DNA of 64,000 bases from Roseibium sp. HPY-6 (GCF_040530035.1 NZ_JBEWCD010000002.1:744001-808000); one strand, 5' to 3'; positions 18,771 through 28,547 are shown, counted from the stretch's first letter. The notes: generated by a model from the sequence alone, not told the origin. Translations and numbers: made by a program.

Positions 18771-19883
18771 ATGACGCAGAAATTCAAAACAAGGCGCACG
18801 GGCGATCTGACACGCCGATCAATCCTGAAAGGTGCGGCAGGCACCACAGCCCTGGCAGCCGGCAGCTCATTGCTTGCCATGCCCGCGATCGCCCAGGCGC
18901 GATCAATCAAGATTGGGTCTTATGGCGGCTACTTCGAGGACAGTTTCAAGAAATTTGTGTACCCGGCCTTTACCGAGGCAACGGGTATAACAGTCGAATC
19001 CGTGACGCAGCCCAACTCGAGCGACTGGCTTGTGACGATGCAGCAGGCAGCAGCCTCCGGCACGGTGCCCGCTGACGTGTCGCTTTACGGCAAGGACACC
19101 ATGATCAAGGCGACGCGTATCGGCGAAATGCTGAAACCGCTGGACGCGTCAAAGATCCCCGGGGTAACCAATCTGGACGCGGAATTTTTGTACGAAGGTC
19201 CCGATGGTCTCGTCGGCGTAGGCTCAATGGCGTGGTTCAATGCCATGGTGATCAACCCCAACGAAGTGACGCCGGCACCAACCAGCTGGAAAGAGTTCTG
19301 GGAGAACCCCGCCTACGAGGGGTCGCTCGGCATTTCCAAGAAAATCGACGGTCGTCTTCTCGATATTACGGCAAAGACATTCTTTGACGGCGCAGAAACG
19401 CTCATGACGGAAGACGGGATCGTTGCGGTTCTGGACAAGGTTGCCGAGCTGAAGCCGCATGTCGCGCTCTGGTGGTCGGCTGAAAGCCAGATGGAACAGG
19501 CGATGAAGAACGAAGACGTCATCGGCGGATCCTACTATCTGGACGTTGCGAACATCATGGCGTCTGACGGGTTCCCGATCAAGCCGCTGTTCCCCGTCGA
19601 AGGCAATCCGATCGGTTACGGGTCCTGGTGCCTGAGCCCGCTTTCGGAAAAAACCGGTGAAGCCTACGAATTCATGGCGTTTTCCAGTGACCCGGCCACC
19701 CAGGCACTTATGTCGCGCAACATCGGCACCGCACCGCTGGTCAACCGCGAACTCACCGACCTGACGGATGAGGAGTTCGCGTTCGTGTCCGGATCGCCGA
19801 TCATCACGCCTGCTTATGAATCTTATCTCGACAACGAGACGTTCATCAAAGAGCGCTGGGACGCGATGCTCGCAGGCGCTTGA
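18771..19883 (+). CDS. ABC transporter substrate-binding protein, spermidine/putrescine (PotD) type
   Basis: A 370-aa exported protein with a twin-arginine signal (TRRSILKG, then a hydrophobic stretch ending PAIAQA near residue 43). The mature part is a PotD-like binding protein (IGSYGGYFEDSFKKFVYPAF; 'GVGSMAWFNAMVINP'). The start at 18771 follows GAGAGGAA. The twin-arginine route implies folding before export, unusual for Pot-type binding proteins but common in alphaproteobacteria. It is the first gene of a six-gene operon. The ligand may be a polyamine-like or other amine/carboxylate compound. Confidence 0.9.
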   Translation: MTQKFKTRRTGDLTRRSILKGAAGTTALAAGSSLLAMPAIAQARSIKIGSYGGYFEDSFKKFVYPAFTEATGITVESVTQPNSSDWLVTMQQAAASGTVPADVSLYGKDTMIKATRIGEMLKPLDASKIPGVTNLDAEFLYEGPDGLVGVGSMAWFNAMVINPNEVTPAPTSWKEFWENPAYEGSLGISKKIDGRLLDITAKTFFDGAETLMTEDGIVAVLDKVAELKPHVALWWSAESQMEQAMKNEDVIGGSYYLDVANIMASDGFPIKPLFPVEGNPIGYGSWCLSPLSEKTGEAYEFMAFSSDPATQALMSRNIGTAPLVNRELTDLTDEEFAFVSGSPIITPAYESYLDNETFIKERWDAMLAGA

Positions 19884-19898
19884 TGCTGTTTGTGTGTG

Positions 19899-19936
19899 GA
19901 GCGGGTGATACGGAACATAGACCATTGATCCCGCTC
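19899..19936 (+). repeat. Inverted repeat between binding-protein and ATPase genes
   Basis: GAGCGGG at 19899-19905 and CCCGCTC at 19930-19936 form a 7-bp stem with a 24-base loop, 15 bases after the binding-protein stop. It may stabilise the upstream mRNA so that binding protein is made in excess. Confidence 0.3.
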
Positions 19937-20037
19937 TTCCCACCAGAACGCGTGCGGACCTGTGTTTCGCTTGCCGAACAATCGGGCAGCGAAAGCCGGC
20001 AATCTTCCAGACTTCACGTTTCGAGAGTAGCAGCTTC

Positions 20038-21153
20038 ATGGCCGGACTGGTCCTAAAGGATGTCAGAAAGATCTATGGCGACGTAACTGCGCTGCAGAAC
20101 ATTGATTTGGTTTTTCCCTCGGGCAAGTTGACGGCGCTTCTGGGGCCGTCAGGCTGCGGAAAAACAACGTTGCTGCGCATCATTGCAGGGCTCGAAACGC
20201 CAACCCGGGGAAGTCTTGCCCTCAACGGCGATGACATCACGACGCTGCCCGCAAACAAGCGGAAATTCGGCATGGTGTTTCAGTCCTTTGCCTTGTTTCC
20301 TCATTTGTCGGTAGGCGAGAATGTCGCCTACAGCTTGACCATTTCGGGCGTTGAGAAATCGACCCGCTCAAGGCGCGCGCAGGAGCTTCTCGACCTCGTT
20401 CAGATGGCGGACTTTAAAGATCGCCGGATTGGCCAGCTGTCAGGCGGTCAGCGCCAGCGTGTGGCAATCGCCCGGGCACTCGCCCAGGAGCCCGAGGTGT
20501 TTCTGCTCGACGAGCCTATGTCCGCACTGGACGCTCAGTTGCGCGAAACCATGCAGGTCGAGCTTCGGCTCCTGCAGCAACAGTTGAACATCACCACGAT
20601 CGTCGTGACCCACGATCAGCGTGAAGCCATGACCATGGCCGACGAGATTGTTGTGATGAGCAACGGGCGTACGGAACAAATCGGTTCTCCGACAGACATA
20701 TATCAGCGCCCGGAAACACCTTTTGTCGCCTCATTCATTGGCAAGGCGAACTTTATCGACGGTATCGTTCGCGGCGGCCGCGTATTTGTCGGCGACGACG
20801 CGTTTGATCTGGAAAAACCGGCCTCTTTTGTCGACGGCGCGCCTGTACAGCTCGTTTGCAGACCGGAGAATGTCGAACTGTGTTCAGTTGACGAGACTGC
20901 GCCAAACACGCTGACCGGTTCGGTCTCGTTTGTGAGAGACGTCGGCCCTACGAGGGAAGTCTTTGTCGAGACAAACGCCGGACGGGTGATCTGCGAAATG
21001 CCGTCATCAACTGGTGGCAGCGTGGCACAAGGTGAAAGCACAGGCGTCAGACTGCGATCAAACTCCCTGTTGTGCTTTCCAGGACAGGCACCGGCAGCGG
21101 CCGCTAAACAAGCGTTGGCATCTGCCGGTCACCAGGAGAACGTCGCTGCATGA
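20038..21153 (+). CDS. ABC transporter ATP-binding protein, PotA type
   Basis: A 371-aa ATPase with Walker A GPSGCGKTT (about residue 38), Q-loop VFQSFALFPH, signature LSGGQRQR, Walker B VFLLDEP and switch VVTHDQ. A C-terminal TOBE domain (about residues 280-355) is typical of the polyamine/iron/sugar class. It energises the permeases encoded downstream; its stop overlaps the first permease start (ATGA). Confidence 0.95.
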   Translation: MAGLVLKDVRKIYGDVTALQNIDLVFPSGKLTALLGPSGCGKTTLLRIIAGLETPTRGSLALNGDDITTLPANKRKFGMVFQSFALFPHLSVGENVAYSLTISGVEKSTRSRRAQELLDLVQMADFKDRRIGQLSGGQRQRVAIARALAQEPEVFLLDEPMSALDAQLRETMQVELRLLQQQLNITTIVVTHDQREAMTMADEIVVMSNGRTEQIGSPTDIYQRPETPFVASFIGKANFIDGIVRGGRVFVGDDAFDLEKPASFVDGAPVQLVCRPENVELCSVDETAPNTLTGSVSFVRDVGPTREVFVETNAGRVICEMPSSTGGSVAQGESTGVRLRSNSLLCFPGQAPAAAAKQALASAGHQENVAA

Positions 21154-22172
21154 GCGACCTGGCAACAGCTTCTTATCTGGCGCAGGCAGACAACGGATCC
21201 CGTCTGAACAAAACACTGCGTCCGCCGTTTGACGCGGTTCGCCGGTTCGGAGCACGGTCGATCATCATGACAACGATCGCGGCCGTTCTGCTGTTCGTCT
21301 TCCTGTCGCCGATCCTGCTTGTTGTTGCCGTCAGTTTTGGCGAGAAAATCGAAGGCGCGAGCTGGGTGTGGGCGTTTGACCCCAGCAATTATGCGCGTGT
21401 TTTCGTTGGCATCGGCTGGCCGGACGAGATCACGCTCCTTTATGCCTATAAGCTTGGCTATACGCTTGCATACGCAGTCCTCGGTTCGCTGATCGCAATC
21501 GCGTTCGCCTTTCCCTTTACATATTTCCTCAGTCAGTGTTCGCGCCCGGTGCAGGCGGCCTGGTTGGTGTTCATCCTGGCAAGTCTTTCGATGTCGGAAG
21601 TCTTCATCGTGATGGGCTGGGACATCATGCTGTCCAACCGATCGGGTCTCCCGGCTCTTTTCAAGGCCACCGGTGTGACAGAGTGGCTGAAGGAGACCGG
21701 CTGGCTTGCCGTGCTCAAGGATTGGGGCCTCGCAAACCCGCGTAACGTGAAGTTCAAAACGTCCCAGCTGGCGACGGTTCTGACAATGGCTTATCTGGTC
21801 TGGCCCTACGCGGTGATTTTGCTCTACGCGCCCCTCTCGCGCATCGATCGCTCGATGATTGAAGCGGCGCGCACCATGGGCGCCGGCTCTTTCACCGTCA
21901 TGCGCACCGTTATTGTTCCGGTCGTCCGCATCCCGGTTATGGGCACCTTGCTGCTGCTGTTCGTCTATCTGCTTGGTGCCTACGTGACGGTCACCTACTT
22001 CGCGGAGCCCGCCCACCAGACACTTCCGGTGTCGATTTACGAGGCGATCCGCGGTGCCACGCTCAATGCACCCTTTGGGGCCGCACAGGCCGTCGTGCTG
22101 CTGACCACTGCCGGTGTATTCATTTTCGCCAGTCTCTGGCTCAGCCGTCTCGCGGAGAACCGGGGCCGATGA
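21150..22172 (+). CDS. ABC transporter permease, PotB type
   Basis: A 340-aa inner-membrane protein. After a cytoplasmic N-terminus, the first helix lies at about residues 38-60, then a periplasmic loop and five further helices. The EAA loop (IEAARTMGAGSFTVMRTVIVP) that docks on the ATPase is near residue 235. The ATG overlaps the ATPase stop, and the next permease start overlaps its own stop. Confidence 0.93.
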   Translation: MSDLATASYLAQADNGSRLNKTLRPPFDAVRRFGARSIIMTTIAAVLLFVFLSPILLVVAVSFGEKIEGASWVWAFDPSNYARVFVGIGWPDEITLLYAYKLGYTLAYAVLGSLIAIAFAFPFTYFLSQCSRPVQAAWLVFILASLSMSEVFIVMGWDIMLSNRSGLPALFKATGVTEWLKETGWLAVLKDWGLANPRNVKFKTSQLATVLTMAYLVWPYAVILLYAPLSRIDRSMIEAARTMGAGSFTVMRTVIVPVVRIPVMGTLLLLFVYLLGAYVTVTYFAEPAHQTLPVSIYEAIRGATLNAPFGAAQAVVLLTTAGVFIFASLWLSRLAENRGR

Positions 22173-22975
22173 AAGCTGCTCTCAAACATGGCTTCATGCT
22201 GATTTGCGCCGCCTATATCAGCCTGCCGATCGTAATTGTGTGCCTGAGCGCCCTGAACGGCGGGCGCTCGATGCTGTTCCCCCCAAAGGACCCGACATTT
22301 GCGAGATTCTGGGAGTTTTTCGTATCCGAGCCGGTTTGGCTCCGATCGATGGAAAACTCCATCATTGTCGCGCTTGCGAGTGCCACTTTGGCGGTGCTGA
22401 TCACTTGGCCGATTGCCTATGACCAATGGAAGCGCAACACGGCGTTTTCCCGTGCGCTCACCGGTCTTGCCGGGTTGCCGTTTGCCTTGCCGCCAATCGT
22501 CTTTGGGGTAGGTCTCAGCTTTTTGTGGACCTTTGTCGGTGGGCTTGGAAATATCTTTACCGGCATCCTGAGCCACACCGCCCTGCTTGCAGCCTTGCCG
22601 CTCGTGACGATATCAATCGGGCTGCAGTCTATCGACAGGTATCACCTTGATGCGGCGCAAACCATGGGGGCTGACGAGCCGACGATCCTGCGGACGATCA
22701 TCCTGCCGCAGACGCTGTCGTATACCTTGTCCGGTTTCTTCTTCGTGGTGGTTCTGAGTTTCCACGAATTCATCGTCATCTTTTTCGTGTCTGCCTCCGC
22801 CTACAGCACGGTGACGCTGCAGATCTTCAATTCGCTGCGCAACGGGTTCACGCCTACCATGGCTGTCGGGGCGATCACCTTCCTTTTGGTATCGATCGCC
22901 GTTTTCAGTGCCGTCGCCCGCTATGGCGATTTGCCCCGCCTGCTCGGCGCGGACCCAGCGCGCAAAGACAATTGA
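22169..22975 (+). CDS. ABC transporter permease, PotC type
   Basis: A 268-aa six-helix permease with the EAA-type loop (LDAAQTMGADEPTILRTIILP) around residue 155-175. It pairs with the PotB-type protein to form the channel. Translationally coupled (ATGA) to the preceding gene; a cysteine hydrolase follows after 19 bases with a strong GAGGAGG site. Confidence 0.93.
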   Translation: MKAALKHGFMLICAAYISLPIVIVCLSALNGGRSMLFPPKDPTFARFWEFFVSEPVWLRSMENSIIVALASATLAVLITWPIAYDQWKRNTAFSRALTGLAGLPFALPPIVFGVGLSFLWTFVGGLGNIFTGILSHTALLAALPLVTISIGLQSIDRYHLDAAQTMGADEPTILRTIILPQTLSYTLSGFFFVVVLSFHEFIVIFFVSASAYSTVTLQIFNSLRNGFTPTMAVGAITFLLVSIAVFSAVARYGDLPRLLGADPARKDN

Positions 22976-22994
22976 CCTGAGGAGGACAACAGCC

Positions 22995-23612
22995 ATGCCC
23001 GCACAGCCCCTTCTTGTCGGAAACCCGGTGTTGCTGGTGATCGACATTCAAAAGAGCGCGTTTCTGGAAAACTATGATGGCGGCATTCCAAAAATGTCTG
23101 CCTATACAAGCGCCATGCGCCAGGCACGCACGGTGATCGATGCTGCGCGTGCAAGCGAAATTCCTGTAATCTTCTTCCAGGAAGCCCATCGCCCCAACAT
23201 GGTGGACTTTGGCCGTGAGCTCGATGGTACGGAGGATGTGCATTGCGTCGAAGGCCGCGAAGGGACGGAAATCGCCGATGAAATCGTCGGCCTGAAACCA
23301 GATGACTACGTGATCAAGAAGCGCCGGTATTCATGCTTTATCGGCACCGACCTCGACATCCTCCTGCGGGGGCTGAAAGCCGATACGCTGGTAATGGTCG
23401 GCGGACTGACCAATGTCTGCGTCCACTACACGTTCGCCGATGGTCACCAGAAGGATTTCTATTGCCGTGTGGTCAAGGACTGTGTTGGCGGTTCTGATCC
23501 TGCAGCGCATTCGGCAGCCCTTGACGCAATGGAGTATCTGCAAACAGGAGCCGTACGCACCTCAGATGAACTCATCGCGGCATTTGGCGCCCACAATGCC
23601 GCCGCGGCCTGA
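22995..23612 (+). CDS. Cysteine hydrolase, isochorismatase family
   Basis: A 205-aa hydrolase with the family triad: Asp17 (VIDIQK), a lysine in IKKRRYS (about residue 108) and nucleophile Cys142 in GGLTNVCVHYT, with the cis-peptide GGLT segment before it. Relatives are amidases such as N-carbamoylsarcosine amidase, biuret hydrolase and nicotinamidase. The start follows AGGAGG. Being in the transporter operon, it probably hydrolyses an imported amide or carbamoyl compound. Confidence 0.9.
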   Translation: MPAQPLLVGNPVLLVIDIQKSAFLENYDGGIPKMSAYTSAMRQARTVIDAARASEIPVIFFQEAHRPNMVDFGRELDGTEDVHCVEGREGTEIADEIVGLKPDDYVIKKRRYSCFIGTDLDILLRGLKADTLVMVGGLTNVCVHYTFADGHQKDFYCRVVKDCVGGSDPAAHSAALDAMEYLQTGAVRTSDELIAAFGAHNAAAA

Positions 23613-24418
23613 TGACGGATAGCGCAAACGCGGTCTCGGATCCCGTTTCAGACGCCGATATTCGCGGACTTTGGCGTCGGGCTTATATCAAGGCCCCGGC
23701 GAGAGATCCGGATTTCGAAGACCATGAAACGCACGTCTACTGGTTTCAGGCGGACGGCCTTTTTGCGGACTTGCGCATTCCGTCCCGCTTTTCAAACGGC
23801 CTGCCGGTCACCTGCCTTGCTGAACTCGATCCAGCAGATCTTATGGCGCTGGCGGATGCAGAAGGGTTCGCAGGCCGGTCTACTGTCGTCGACAGTGTCT
23901 GCACCTGGGAGAGAGTGATAAACCTCCAGGGTCCGGAGACCGGACGTGATATCGGTCGCTTGGAGCGGACCGCGACCGGTCTTTTTGAGTTCGGCGTTGA
24001 CGCAGACTTTGTCGAGCTGTGGCTCGACCAGAAAATAGACGGTGCAGAACCGGAAGGCCGGGTGTTGACATGCGATGGCGGCATTTGGGGATTTCTGATC
24101 AGCTCTGAATCACGGTTTCTGTTCGCTCTTGATCGGCCCACCCGGAAAAACCTGTCACGCCCCTGGAAGGAAGTTCTCGCACACGCGCTGAAAAATGCCG
24201 ACCGGGATCTGCTCGCCGATCTGTTCCAGGCCGAATACAGTTTTGGCCGTATTGTCGATGGATCGGCCATGATTGAACTGTCGAGCCATCCCAATCGCGT
24301 TGGTGCTGTATTGTGCGACAATCTCCACGCCGTGAGCGACAGATTCGAAACAAATCATACGCGTTTCGATGGCGAAGCGCTCAGGCGAACCTGGACCGTG
24401 GCTGAGCTCGCGCTCTGA
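23612..24418 (+). CDS. Conserved hypothetical protein in transporter operon
   Basis: A 268-aa soluble protein, no signal peptide. The N-terminus has a WRRAYI motif and a VYWFQADGLFADLRIPSRF segment, which recurs in a lipocalin-like/HRI1-like group as far as I remember; this is a weak resemblance only. It overlaps the hydrolase stop (TGATG), so it is made together with it and probably acts in the same pathway. No catalytic motif is evident. Confidence 0.75.
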   Translation: MTDSANAVSDPVSDADIRGLWRRAYIKAPARDPDFEDHETHVYWFQADGLFADLRIPSRFSNGLPVTCLAELDPADLMALADAEGFAGRSTVVDSVCTWERVINLQGPETGRDIGRLERTATGLFEFGVDADFVELWLDQKIDGAEPEGRVLTCDGGIWGFLISSESRFLFALDRPTRKNLSRPWKEVLAHALKNADRDLLADLFQAEYSFGRIVDGSAMIELSSHPNRVGAVLCDNLHAVSDRFETNHTRFDGEALRRTWTVAELAL

Positions 24419-24433
24419 TCCGCGAAATCCCGT

Positions 24434-25231
24434 TCAGACACCCCAGATCCGAAAATACTTTTCGACAATCTCGTCCAGCCGTTTTTTGTCGAAGCTCGGA
24501 TCGTGACCTCCGTGAACAATCGACACGTCGAGGCCCTGCAGCTTTTTCATCGTGACAACGTAGTCTTCGACACTCATGCCCGGTCCGTCATAAATGAGTG
24601 GGCCGTCATAGATCGCATCGCCGGCAAACAGAACGCCCGTTTTTTCTTCAAAGAGTGCAATGCTGCCCGGCGAATGCCCCGGCACATGCAGGACGGTGTA
24701 TTGCCGGTCGCCCAAGTCAACGGTGTCTCCTTCTTCCAGAAGTCCGGTAGCCGGCGCACCTTTGAGGTTGTAGGAGGCGGGGTCATACCCCTCGTGGGGC
24801 AACGCGGTAACCAGCAATTCATCCAGCGGCGGATATCCCGAGGCGGCAAAAAGCTCCAACAGTGCCGGAGCGATTTCATCGCGAATGATCGTGTTCATGA
24901 TGGAGGGGGAGGCCATCTCGTCCGCTTCGATCGGATGCACGAGACGGATATCGAACTCATGCACACCGCCGATATGATCGATATGCGTATGCGTTGAGAC
25001 GCAAATGATTTCCGCATGCGGTTTGACCGACAGCGGGTCGACATAAGGTGCGATCGGGACGATGCCCATTCCCGTGTCGATGATCATGTCGCGCTCGGAC
25101 CCGCGTACGAAGAACATGTTCGCCTGTTCCAGGACATGGACATGCGGTTCAAGCAGCATGTCCGTCGTCTCATCTACCTTGGATATTGAAAACCAGTCAT
25201 GCGCAATCGGATAGTGGGAAACGTCAGGCAT
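24434..25231 (-). CDS. MBL-fold metallo-hydrolase
   Basis: A 265-aa metallo-beta-lactamase-fold enzyme with the zinc motif THTHIDH (about residues 79-85), a later histidine in VPGHSPGS, the bridging aspartate in FAGDAIYD and a final HGGHDPSF. It is close to glyoxalase II- or quinolone/lactone-hydrolase-like members. The start at 25231 is supported by a GGAG motif 5 bases away. It is convergent with the transporter operon; substrate unknown. Confidence 0.88.
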   Translation of the reverse strand: MPDVSHYPIAHDWFSISKVDETTDMLLEPHVHVLEQANMFFVRGSERDMIIDTGMGIVPIAPYVDPLSVKPHAEIICVSTHTHIDHIGGVHEFDIRLVHPIEADEMASPSIMNTIIRDEIAPALLELFAASGYPPLDELLVTALPHEGYDPASYNLKGAPATGLLEEGDTVDLGDRQYTVLHVPGHSPGSIALFEEKTGVLFAGDAIYDGPLIYDGPGMSVEDYVVTMKKLQGLDVSIVHGGHDPSFDKKRLDEIVEKYFRIWGV

Positions 25232-25486
25232 TTTTACTCCAATGACACGGGCGCTCAGACCGGAGCAGCCTTGCGAAAATTGCTGGTTTGGCAGTGCGTT
25301 GCGCAACCGGTGTAGCGACCAGCTTCATGAGACAATTTTTCCCGCCAATCATACCTTCACGGGCTTGCTCAAAACAACCGAATAGCCTGCGAAAAGGAGT
25401 GAAATTTCGTCCGTGTGTCAGCTCACTCCATGTGGCAGCCGATGCAGCCCTTTGCAGGGTTGGAACACACAGTCACCACCATGAAG

Positions 25487-26503
25487 TCACTGTGACAAGG
25501 GAGCGCCCAATGCTTCGGCCATGCGGGCTATGGCGGCGATCTGCGGTGCCTCCCGGCTCAGGAAGTCGTTGCTCCCGTATCCCCACCAGTCCCAGCAGCC
25601 ATTCGGATTGCCTGCGTACCAGTTCCACCAGGGTGAAGGGATCCGCTCTGCCTGCGGGTAAAGTACAACAATGTCGTTTGCCTCCGCCCATTTGTTGTAG
25701 CCCGATTGGCGTGCATAGGTATCTCCAAGCACCTCTTCGCCTTGTTTGCATCCGTGAAGAGCAATGTGCAAACGGCATTGCTGCCCATTGGCGCAGGTTT
25801 CAGGGACATAGACAAAAGCCGTGTCACCCATTCCTTCCGCGGCCTGCGCGTACTGACTTTGATCGAAATCCTGCAGCCTCCCCTGATCGGGAACGGTTGC
25901 GGGACGAAGGGTGCCGTAGACGTGCTGGAGAATGTCGCCGGCCTGATCAAAATCGCAGTCAATAAGGAAGTCGGGAGCCGTGGTAGAACAGGCCAGATCA
26001 CCTTGTTCGGTAACAAAACCATGACCGGCATTGATCGTCTTTTCATATGAGATCTGACCATCCGGCACGTTAAGCGCACTATAGGCGTCATAGAGCGCAT
26101 CCATCGACGCTCGTGCGACCGTATCGTCGGCCTTGCCATGGAACATGTAGATGCGATCACCGACAATATTTGCGGGTGCATCTATTCGGCGACGCGCGGC
26201 GAGGTCTTCAATTTCGCGTATGGATTCCTCGGCGTCAGCTTCGCCGAAAGTGGTCGCCATACAGATCCACAGGGCCCAGTAAACGCTTCCCTCAGAACAG
26301 CCATAAGGCCCACCTGCAACGATGCCGGCACCTGCAAGCTTTTCAGAGAAGGCAACCTGCAACTGAACGGCCATGAAAGCGCCGCTTGAAAGGCCCGATA
26401 CCGTTGTTTGAGCAGGATCGAGATTGAGTTCGGGGAGTGTTTGGGCGTGAGCGGTTGACCCCAAGGCCAGCGCCCACACTGCGCTTCGCAGAAGGCCGAT
26501 CAT
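25487..26503 (-). CDS. Secreted polyhydroxybutyrate depolymerase-like esterase
   Basis: A 338-aa protein with a Sec signal peptide (about residues 1-20, ending STAHA), a lipase box GLSSG (about residue 37-41), an ALHGCKQG oxyanion-type segment (about 260) and several cysteine pairs. It matches the short extracellular polyester depolymerase family of alphaproteobacteria, where the Ser lies in the N-terminal part and the HGCxQ motif in the C-terminal part. It may release hydroxyalkanoate monomers from polymer granules. Confidence 0.85.
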   Translation of the reverse strand: MIGLLRSAVWALALGSTAHAQTLPELNLDPAQTTVSGLSSGAFMAVQLQVAFSEKLAGAGIVAGGPYGCSEGSVYWALWICMATTFGEADAEESIREIEDLAARRRIDAPANIVGDRIYMFHGKADDTVARASMDALYDAYSALNVPDGQISYEKTINAGHGFVTEQGDLACSTTAPDFLIDCDFDQAGDILQHVYGTLRPATVPDQGRLQDFDQSQYAQAAEGMGDTAFVYVPETCANGQQCRLHIALHGCKQGEEVLGDTYARQSGYNKWAEANDIVVLYPQAERIPSPWWNWYAGNPNGCWDWWGYGSNDFLSREAPQIAAIARMAEALGAPLSQ

Positions 26504-27373
26504 GCGTGAACACTCGCATGATCATCACCCCGGGCGGGTGATATTGTGTTGCAGTATGGAAAGAAGGAGAGGATTTGTAACTTTGAAAACATTGTTTGCC
26601 TTTAATTGCCGGTAAGAGATCGGTTTGCCGAAATTCCTTGGATTTAGCCGCACCTGCCTGCTTTAGCTTTCCTTTGAATCTGTGTTCTTGCGCGAAACGA
26701 ATGGCCGTTTTCTCAAATCGTGCTGCTTTGCGGACGCTTACTGGTGCCCGCAGAATGACCCTGCGGTTGGCCGCGAAACCAGCCGCGTGAGCCTTTGGTG
26801 GCACCGTCATGCGGGGCTAAGGTGTGCGATCCAACGGTACTTAAAATAATGCGTACCATCTGAGGGTGCTGGTCGTGACTGTGCACGCAAAGGCTGAAGG
26901 AAGACAAGCCTGAATTCTGTGCATTCGAGGACGCGGAGTCCACAGGGTTGCTCCTGCATCGAATGTCGAAGTTCGTGGACCGAAAAGCCGCTGATGGACC
27001 ACATCGCAAAAAGAGCTGACTTGAAAGCGTGCTGTGCGGGCGCAGGTCAAAGAAAGCGAAAAGACGTCTCTGCCGGCAAGTGCGTGGTCGCCACAACACC
27101 GTCACCGCTGATGGGGCATCTCACGGCAACGGCTGCGGAAATGCGCCTTTCACAACGCATTCGAGTTGGTTCTCAGTCGTCAAAGCCGCGAGGCGACTTA
27201 ACCTGAGGGACAGTCCTCGAACGAAGTCTCAGGACCGCTGCAATGAGATGCTTTCGGCAGACGATTTTTCTGTGCTCGTTTTTCGTCAGTATTGAAGATT
27301 TTCGGTTTCGATCTGTCTGTCGCGGATCAAGTCCAATGTGTCGACAATCCCTCGCGCCATCTCGTCACAGGCC
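26504..27373. other. Gene-poor 0.87-kb stretch
   Basis: No convincing coding frame on either strand; all open frames have unnatural composition and no ribosome binding site. The left end carries a perfect hairpin ATCACCC-CGGGC-GGGTGAT (26524-26542) just upstream of the depolymerase start. A 24-codon frame MARGIVDTLDLIRDRQ... (27360 down to 27286, minus) follows the ROK gene and could be a gene remnant. Confidence 0.5.
26524..26542. promoter_or_regulatory. Palindrome upstream of depolymerase gene
   Basis: ATCACCC-CGGGC-GGGTGAT, a perfect 7-bp inverted repeat 20 bases upstream of the start codon at 26503. It could be an operator or a 5'-leader hairpin. Confidence 0.4.
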
Positions 27374-28441
27374 CTAAAGAGTATTCGCGGTAAAGCGCGT
27401 TTGTATGGGCATGATCGCAGCGCCGATTGCGAGAGCGTTTGGGCCGAAGCGGCTCCCGGTCACCGAGAGGTCTATCGAGATCTTCGAAGCAATGCGTGAC
27501 ACCAGTTCATCGATAACGGTCGTTGGAACCGGTGCCGACAGGATCATCTCCGGAACACTTGCGAACGTCCCGAGATCATGCACAAGATCAACCGTCTTTG
27601 AGACGACCTGCTGGATCCATCGCTGAACACCCAGATCGTCCCGCGTCGCGACACTCTCCAAGTTTTGAGCCGTAAGATTCCAGGTTTGACAGTCGCAAAT
27701 TGGAATTTGAGGGTTTGAACCTGTGTAGATCCGCCCTCCGAGGATCAGCCTTGGCTTGAGATCTTTGGACGCATAACAAAAGAGCAGATCGTCCATACGC
27801 TTGGCTTGGCCATAGAGTGTTTCGGCACTGGCAGCCGCAGTTACATCGTCTTGGATGACGACCTCCAGGCCGGAATGCGCGCGCAGGTCCTGTTCAAAGT
27901 CATAAGCCAGGACGGCTTGTTCCTGTTCCTCTTCAGCTTCAAACCGCTGGGGGAAGGTAAGCCCGATTCCGGCGACAAGGGCTTTCTGCGTGGCCGTCAA
28001 CTCACCGAGCAGCGTGTCCACCATTCCAATCAGCGCATCACGCACATTCTGGACGTCGAAGGTGGTGATGGCACTTCGTTTTTGAGCAACAGGCACTCCT
28101 ACAAAGTTGATGATGGTCGCCTCGATAGCGCGACGATCGACATGGATCCCGATCGAGAACGCGCCATTGGGGTTCAGGCTGATAGGTGTCGTCGGTGGCC
28201 CGATTCGCCCCCGGACGGCTTCGCCCTTGCTGACCAGGTTGTCGCGCTCAAGTGCCCTGACAATGACGGAGATTGTTTGCGCGGACAGCCCGCTTTCCCG
28301 ACCGAGTTGGAGCCGTGTCATGCCGTCGTGCTGCAGGAGGAGGGACATGATCAAACGTTCATTGAAGCTGCGCGCCAGAACCTGGTTCATGCCACCCGGG
28401 TGTTCTGCGACACGAACGGTTGGTGGCGGGGCAAAACGCAT
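27374..28441 (-). CDS. ROK family transcriptional regulator
   Basis: A 355-aa protein. The N-terminal winged helix (about residues 20-85, FNERLIMSLLLQHDGMTRLQLGRESGLSAQTIS) is followed by a ROK fold (about 95-350) with IGIHVDRRAIEATIINF and the GLTFPQ / DDVTAAA segments. The kinase residues look degenerate, so it is a sugar-responsive regulator rather than a kinase. The start at 28441 (MRFAPPPTVRV) is inferred from the position of the helix-turn-helix; its ribosome binding site is weak. It lies after the GDSL hydrolase gene on the same strand and faces the sugar ABC operon. Confidence 0.87.
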   Translation of the reverse strand: MRFAPPPTVRVAEHPGGMNQVLARSFNERLIMSLLLQHDGMTRLQLGRESGLSAQTISVIVRALERDNLVSKGEAVRGRIGPPTTPISLNPNGAFSIGIHVDRRAIEATIINFVGVPVAQKRSAITTFDVQNVRDALIGMVDTLLGELTATQKALVAGIGLTFPQRFEAEEEQEQAVLAYDFEQDLRAHSGLEVVIQDDVTAAASAETLYGQAKRMDDLLFCYASKDLKPRLILGGRIYTGSNPQIPICDCQTWNLTAQNLESVATRDDLGVQRWIQQVVSKTVDLVHDLGTFASVPEMILSAPVPTTVIDELVSRIASKISIDLSVTGSRFGPNALAIGAAIMPIQTRFTANTL

Positions 28442-28547
28442 ATCCGGCAAAAGTACAGCCTCCTGCTTTGAAATCAGAACTCGCGAAATGCACCTCGCTT
28501 CGAGGCACGCTATCGCACTATGGATTATCACGTTTGGGCGTCTGGAA

